Assembly: GCA_946885435.1 (NCBI GenBank)
Contig: CAMPGL010000064.1
Span: forward strand, 1-10,921
Length of the DNA stretch: 10,921 nucleotides
Reading direction: 5' to 3'
From: an uncultured Brevundimonas sp.
GTDB lineage: Bacteria > Pseudomonadota > Alphaproteobacteria > Caulobacterales > Caulobacteraceae
In this document: positions 6,884-10,921 of the stretch, piece by piece
Layout of the letters: each line of letters opens with the position of its first letter
How positions within the stretch are numbered: the first letter of the stretch is position 1
Translations under genes and position numbers: made by a program
The notes under the pieces: model-generated
The model's database searches: none
What the model was told of the DNA's origin: nothing
The model's input: the letters and a program-made list of their open reading frames with translations, nothing else

Positions 6884-9800
6884 TGAAGATCCAAACCGTT
6901 CGTGAGCGCCTGTTGGCCTCTACGATGATCGCGGGCGCCGCCCTCGTGGCCTTTTCGGCCGCGCCGGCCTACGCCCAGGACGAGACCCAGGTCGAAGGGA
7001 TCGTCATCACCGGCTCGCGCATTCCGCAGCCCAACCTGACCACCACCAGCCCGGTGACGCAGGTCACGGGTGAGGACGTGGACGTCGCGGGCGTGACCCG
7101 GGTCGAGGATCTGGTGAACCAGCTGCCGCAGGCCTTCGCCGCGCAGAACGCCTCCGTGTCCAACGGCGCCACCGGCACGGCCACGGTCTCGCTGCGTAAC
7201 CTCGGCGCCGACCGCACCCTGGTCCTGATCGACGGCCGCCGGATGGGCTACGGCTCGCCGAACGACGCCGCCGCCGACCTGAACCAGATCCCGGGCCAGC
7301 TGGTCGAGCGCGTCGAAGTGCTGACCGGCGGCGCCTCGGCCGTCTACGGTTCGGACGCCCTGGCCGGCGTCGTGAACTTCATCATGCGCCGTAACTTCGA
7401 GGGCGTGCAGCTCGACGCCCAGTACGGCTTCTACCAGCACAACAACGACTACGACGGCGTCGGCAACCTGCGCGACGTGATCGAAGGTCGCGCGGCCTCC
7501 AACCCGGCCCAGTTCCAGCTGCCGGACGACAACGTGATGGACGGCTACAGCCGTGAAGCCACGCTGATCATCGGCGCCGGCACCGACGATGGTCGGGCCA
7601 ACGTCACCGCCTACCTCTCGTACCGGAACAACGACTACGTGATCGGCGGCGAGCGCGACTACTCGTCCTGCTCGCTGGGCGGCTATTCGGGCGCCAACTT
7701 CACCTGCGGCGGTTCGGGCACCTCCTTCCCCGGTTCGTTCATCCACGGCGGTCCGGGCGCGGACGGCATCCCCGGCACGGCTGACGATGGCGCGACGCTG
7801 ACGCTGGGCGCCGGTGGCACCTTCGTGCCGTTCTCGGCGGCGACGGGTCAGTACAACTTCGGCCCGCTGAACTACTTCCAGCGCCCGGACGAGCGTTACT
7901 CCTTCGGCGCCTTCGCCGAATACGAGATCAACGACCACGCCGAAGTCTACGCCGACATCATGTTCACCGACTATGCGTCGGTGGCCCAGATCGCCCCCTC
8001 GGGGATCTTCGGCAACACCTCGACCATCAACTGCGGAAACCCCCTGCTGTCGACGCAGCAAGCCACGGCGATCGGCTGTTCGCCGGCGGACGTTGCCGCT
8101 GACAACGACGTCTTCTTCATTCCGCTGCGCCGGAACGTCGAAGGCGGTGGTCGTCAGGACGACATCGGCTACCAGTCCTTCCGCATGGTCGGCGGCGTTC
8201 GCGGCCCGATCAACGACTTCTGGTCGTATGACGTCTTCGCCCAGTACTCGCGCGTCGAGCTGCAGCGGACCTACCGCAACGACTTCTCGGTGACCCGCAT
8301 CGCTCGCGCTCTGGACGTCATCGATGTCGGCGGCACGCCGACCTGCCGTTCGGTCGTCGATGGTACGGACCTGAACTGCGTGCCCTACGACATCTTCACG
8401 GGCGCCGGCCCGAGCCAGGCGTCGCTGGACTACCTGCAGATCCCGCTGATCCAGACCGGTCAGACCACCCAGCAGATCGTCCAGGGCTCCGTCACCGGTG
8501 ACCTCGGCGGCTATGGTCTGATGAGCCCCTGGGCCTCGCGTGGCGTCCAGGTCGCGATGGGTCTCGAGTATCGCCGTGACGAACTCACGACGATCACCGA
8601 TGTCTCCTTCGCCACCGGCGACGGCGCGGGTCAGGGCGGTCCGACCATCGGTCTGAGCGGCGCCAACGACGTGTTCGACCTGTTCGGCGAAGCCCAGATT
8701 CCGCTGGTCGAGGGCCGTCCCTTCTTCGACCAGGCCTCGATCGACTTCGCCTTCCGCTACTCGGACTACGAGCTGGGCGGCGAGCAGACGACCTACAAGA
8801 TCGGCGCTGACTGGGCCCCGGTTCCGTCGGTTCGTTTCCGCGCCAGCTTCCAGCACGCCATCCGTGCGGCGAACATCATCGAGCTGTTCACCGCCCAGGG
8901 CTTCAACCTGTTCGACATGGACGACGATCCCTGCGACGCCACGGACCCCGCCGGCGACGGCGTGGCTTCGGCCGCGATCTGCCAGGGCGCGGCTCCGTAT
9001 CAGGTGACCCCGGCCGAAGCGGCGGGCGGTGTTCTCACCAGCCCGGCCGGTCAGTACAACTTCCTGCAGGGCGGCAACCCCGCGCTGAACCCGGAAGAGG
9101 CTGACACCTTCACCATCGGCGTCGTCTTCCAGCCGGAGTTCCTCCCGGGCTTCAACCTCTCGATCGACTACTATGACATCGAGATCGAAGGCCTGGTCGG
9201 CACCGTCGGCGCGCTGAACACCGTGAATGATTGTTACTTCAACAACATCGCGTCGGCGTGCTCGCTGATCACCCGTGACGGTCCGACCGGCTCGCTGTGG
9301 CTGGGTTCGGGCAACGTTTCGGACCTGAACACCAACATCGGTGGTCTGCACACCTCGGGCCTCGACTTCAACGCCAACTACGGCGTCGATCTCGCTGACT
9401 GGGGCATGGCCGACTACGGTTCGCTGATGTTCAGCTTCGTCGGCACCTGGCTGGAGTCGCTCGAGACCGACACCGGCCTGGGTCAGACGAACAGCGTCTA
9501 TGACTGCGCCGGCTTCTACGCCAACCAGTGCGGCGTTCCGAACCCCGAGTGGCGTCACCGCGCCCGCGTGGCTTGGGAAACCCCCTGGGCGTTCGAAGTG
9601 TCGGGCACCTGGCGTTACTTCGGGGATGTCGAAATCGCCGTGCTCGGCGCCGACGGCAGCCTGAACAACTCGCCGGCCGCCCGGATCGACCGCACCTTCG
9701 ACGCGGAGCACTACTTCGATCTGGCCGCCACCTGGCAGGTGCGGGACACCACCCGCCTGCGCATGGGCGTCAACAACATCCTGGATAACGATCCGCCGCT

Positions 9801-9900
9801 CTCCTACAGCGTCGGCACGACCGGGAACAACAACACCTACCCGCAGCTCTATGATGCTCTGGGCCGGTACTTCTTCTTCGGCCTGACCCAGGACTTCTAA
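6883..9900 (+). CDS. TonB-dependent outer-membrane receptor
   Basis: This 1005-residue receptor imports a bulky substrate across the outer membrane using TonB energy. The signal peptide is residues 1-31 (cleavage AYA/QDE), and a TonB-box-like EGIVITG is at 38-44. The plug domain runs from about 45 to 172, with LVNQLPQ (78-83), the block VSLRNLGADRTLVLIDGRR (102-120), VERVEVLTGGASAVYGSDALAGVVNF (141-166) and a closing RRNFEG. The remainder is the beta-barrel, ending in aromatic YFFFGLTQDF as outer-membrane proteins do. The start is TTG at 6883, supported by the near-perfect AGGAGGT 6 bases upstream and by the signal peptide. Twelve cysteines form six close pairs in the barrel part, probably disulfides in extracellular loops. 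It belongs to the large receptors without assigned substrate that are abundant in Caulobacterales. An S9 peptidase gene ends towards it, which hints at peptide uptake. Terminated at 9927-9957. Confidence 0.95.
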   Translation: MKIQTVRERLLASTMIAGAALVAFSAAPAYAQDETQVEGIVITGSRIPQPNLTTTSPVTQVTGEDVDVAGVTRVEDLVNQLPQAFAAQNASVSNGATGTATVSLRNLGADRTLVLIDGRRMGYGSPNDAAADLNQIPGQLVERVEVLTGGASAVYGSDALAGVVNFIMRRNFEGVQLDAQYGFYQHNNDYDGVGNLRDVIEGRAASNPAQFQLPDDNVMDGYSREATLIIGAGTDDGRANVTAYLSYRNNDYVIGGERDYSSCSLGGYSGANFTCGGSGTSFPGSFIHGGPGADGIPGTADDGATLTLGAGGTFVPFSAATGQYNFGPLNYFQRPDERYSFGAFAEYEINDHAEVYADIMFTDYASVAQIAPSGIFGNTSTINCGNPLLSTQQATAIGCSPADVAADNDVFFIPLRRNVEGGGRQDDIGYQSFRMVGGVRGPINDFWSYDVFAQYSRVELQRTYRNDFSVTRIARALDVIDVGGTPTCRSVVDGTDLNCVPYDIFTGAGPSQASLDYLQIPLIQTGQTTQQIVQGSVTGDLGGYGLMSPWASRGVQVAMGLEYRRDELTTITDVSFATGDGAGQGGPTIGLSGANDVFDLFGEAQIPLVEGRPFFDQASIDFAFRYSDYELGGEQTTYKIGADWAPVPSVRFRASFQHAIRAANIIELFTAQGFNLFDMDDDPCDATDPAGDGVASAAICQGAAPYQVTPAEAAGGVLTSPAGQYNFLQGGNPALNPEEADTFTIGVVFQPEFLPGFNLSIDYYDIEIEGLVGTVGALNTVNDCYFNNIASACSLITRDGPTGSLWLGSGNVSDLNTNIGGLHTSGLDFNANYGVDLADWGMADYGSLMFSFVGTWLESLETDTGLGQTNSVYDCAGFYANQCGVPNPEWRHRARVAWETPWAFEVSGTWRYFGDVEIAVLGADGSLNNSPAARIDRTFDAEHYFDLAATWQVRDTTRLRMGVNNILDNDPPLSYSVGTTGNNNTYPQLYDALGRYFFFGLTQDF

Positions 9901-9926
9901 GTCCCGTCAGATCGACGTCGAGAATG

Positions 9927-9957
9927 GGCGGCGGACCGAAAGGTCCGCCGCCTTTTT
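9927..9957 (+). terminator. Intrinsic terminator of the receptor gene
   Basis: A perfect 11-bp stem GGCGGCGGACC (9927-9937) / GGTCCGCCGCC (9942-9952) with a GAAA tetraloop is followed by TTTTT (9953-9957). It begins 26 bases after the receptor stop codon. Confidence 0.95.
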
Positions 9958-10361
9958 CGTTTGTCGTGCGGCCGGGCGAGGTCGCTTGCGCCATGCTCTT
10001 GGCGAGGCGGCCTCCGGCGCTCGCCTCAGTATCGTCCCCTTGGCCCCGATCCGAACGGGATGAGCTCGGCGAGGATCAACTCAGGTCGAGATGCGCGGCC
10101 ACGTCAGGATCGACCGTCAGAGGCGGATCCACGCACTGTCAGGGTCCATGCGAGCAGTCGGGCCGCCCGTTCCGTGCTCCGAGGCGGGCTTGGGGGACAG
10201 GCCTCTCCGCCCAACCTGAGAAGATGTCGCCAACGGTCGCTGGAGGAGGGGGCGCCAGAGGCCCAGCCGGATGACGGGTGCGGCCGAATAGGAGCCCGTG
10301 CCGGAATGAGCGGCACGCTCATCCGTCCCTGGTGGGGGTGATGGTGGCGTCGGGCCCAAAG
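9958..10361. other. Gene-free spacer between two terminators
   Basis: These 404 bases lie between the receptor terminator and the terminator of the opposite-strand peptidase gene. Short open frames exist on both strands, but none has a convincing ribosome site, domain or signal peptide. I see no tRNA, insertion sequence end or CRISPR repeat. It holds several inverted repeats: GGCGAG (10001-10006) / CTCGCC (10020-10025) with an inner CGG/CCG, and two overlapping hairpins at 10297-10322. Base composition looks like the rest of the window. It could hold a small RNA or decayed coding sequence, but nothing shows either. Confidence 0.6.
10297..10322. repeat. Two mutually exclusive hairpins
   Basis: CGTGCCG (10297-10303) pairs with CGGCACG (10311-10317) around a 7-base loop. 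ATGAGCG (10306-10312) pairs with CGCTCAT (10316-10322) around a 3-base loop. The two 7-bp stems are both perfect and share bases 10311-10312 and 10316-10317, so only one can form at a time. No T-tract follows either. Confidence 0.4.
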
Positions 10362-10389
10362 AAAAAGGCGGGGCCGAAGCCCCGCCTTT
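10362..10389 (-). terminator. Intrinsic terminator of the S9 peptidase gene
   Basis: Read on the minus strand, the stem GGCGGGGC (10386-10379) / GCCCCGCC (10374-10367) with a TTCG tetraloop is followed by TTTTT (10366-10362), then C and three more T. AAA/TTT pairs flank the stem, so it might also work weakly in the plus direction. It begins 22 bases after the peptidase stop codon. Confidence 0.9.
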
Positions 10390-10410
10390 CGCCGTCCGGT
10401 TGTCGGTGAC

Positions 10411-10921
10411 CTAGAGGCCGCCGGGCCCGCACTCCGTACGGAGATAGGCCTCGACCGAGGTCAGCATCTCCTCGAAGTTGGTCGGGGTCCAGGTGTTGAG
10501 CGTGTGCTCCATGTCCGGGAAAATCCGGATCTGCACCGGCTTGCCGGCGTTGCGGAGCGCCGCGGCGAAGCGTTCCGATTCTTCTGGTTCGACCCGCGTG
10601 TCGCGGTCGCCCGAGTACACATAGACCGGGATCTGGACCTGATCGATGTGATCGATCGGGCTGACCCCGTTCAGGTGCGGATGCTGGAATTCCCGAATGA
10701 AGCGGCTGTTGTAGGTGTCGCGGCGGATATCGTCGAGCGAGGACGGGCCGGCCCCCGCGATGGCGCATTGATAGACGCCATTGGGACGAACCGCCGCCGC
10801 CATGGCGGCATAGCCGCCGTACGAATAGCCGTGGATGGCGACCCGCTCAGGATCGGCGATTCCCTGGGCGACGAGGTAGGCGACGCCGTCGTCCTTGTCG
10901 TCCTGCATGCGGCCGCCCCAT
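10411..10921 (-). CDS. S9 family serine peptidase, C-terminal part only
   Basis: The visible 169 residues are the catalytic alpha/beta-hydrolase end of a prolyl oligopeptidase family (S9) peptidase, an enzyme class that cleaves peptides. It opens with WGGRMQDDKDDGVAYLVAQG, the segment that normally precedes the nucleophile elbow. The catalytic Ser is S33 of the visible part, in GYSYGG (31-36). The catalytic Asp is probably D107 in SGDRDTRVEPEESE, and the catalytic His is H139 in DMEHTLN. The reading frame continues beyond base 10921, so the beta-propeller and N-terminus are outside the window; the ATG at 10908 is internal. Many Caulobacterales S9 enzymes of this type are exported, but no signal peptide can be seen here. 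The gene converges on the receptor gene across a spacer with a terminator for each. The tail ECGPGGL after the last helix includes an unpaired cysteine. Confidence 0.92.
   Translation of the reverse strand, partial: WGGRMQDDKDDGVAYLVAQGIADPERVAIHGYSYGGYAAMAAAVRPNGVYQCAIAGAGPSSLDDIRRDTYNSRFIREFQHPHLNGVSPIDHIDQVQIPVYVYSGDRDTRVEPEESERFAAALRNAGKPVQIRIFPDMEHTLNTWTPTNFEEMLTSVEAYLRTECGPGGL

Noticed and set aside
6868..9711. Open frame of 947 codons antisense to the TonB receptor
   Set aside because: It is low-complexity in composition, has no recognisable motif, and the receptor on the plus strand has a signal peptide, plug, barrel end, ribosome site and terminator. It is a codon-bias artefact.
9961..10341. 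Plus-strand open frame of 126 codons in the spacer after the receptor
   Set aside because: No ribosome site or domain, and an Arg-, Ser- and Gly-rich translation typical of non-coding GC-rich DNA. It overlaps other equally open frames on both strands.
10104..10359. Minus-strand short open frames (72 and 80 codons) in the same spacer
   Set aside because: No ribosome site, signal peptide or family resemblance. They lie downstream of the peptidase terminator, with no promoter seen.

Overview
The window looks like ordinary chromosome from a high-GC alphaproteobacterium, most likely the Caulobacterales (Caulobacter, Brevundimonas or Phenylobacterium). The evidence is the strongly GC-biased third codon positions, the style of the PdxH, DUF1499 and TIGR01244 proteins, and a very large TonB-dependent receptor with the signal peptide and plug typical of that order. 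There is no sign of an integrated element: no integrase, transposase, tRNA, CRISPR array or phage gene, and no clear shift in composition. I did not find a defence or other multi-gene system here.

Left part (1-2119): the 3' part of pdxH (vitamin B6 salvage) runs convergently into a TetR-family repressor gene. Upstream of the repressor, on the same strand, lies udk (uridine kinase). A 104-bp gap between udk and the repressor gene holds two inverted repeats that could be the repressor's operator. udk is divergent from an acyl-CoA ligase gene across 137 bp.

Middle part (2120-6607): the acyl-CoA ligase (542 aa) is followed on the same strand by a membrane-anchored DUF1499 protein. The DUF1499 gene overlaps, tail to tail, a metallo-beta-lactamase-fold hydrolase of the LACTB2 type. 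A very small lipoprotein gene (49 codons) starts divergently from the hydrolase. It ends tail to tail against a TIGR01244/DUF442 sulfurtransferase-like gene, the two stop codons sharing the bases CTAG. That gene is translationally coupled (TGATG) to an upstream secreted protein of unknown function.

Right part (6608-10921): a 275-bp divergent spacer leads into a 1005-aa TonB-dependent receptor. It has a TTG start, a near-perfect Shine-Dalgarno sequence, and a leader hairpin that may cover that ribosome site. The receptor gene ends at a textbook intrinsic terminator. About 400 bp without a recognisable gene follow, then a second intrinsic terminator that serves the opposite strand, and finally the C-terminal catalytic part of an S9 (prolyl oligopeptidase family) serine peptidase that runs off the window. 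Receptor and peptidase side by side would fit uptake and degradation of peptides, but that is inference.

The points most worth a second look are the small lipoprotein, the receptor leader hairpin, the six close cysteine pairs in the receptor, the secreted-protein/sulfurtransferase pair, and the gene-free spacer between two terminators.
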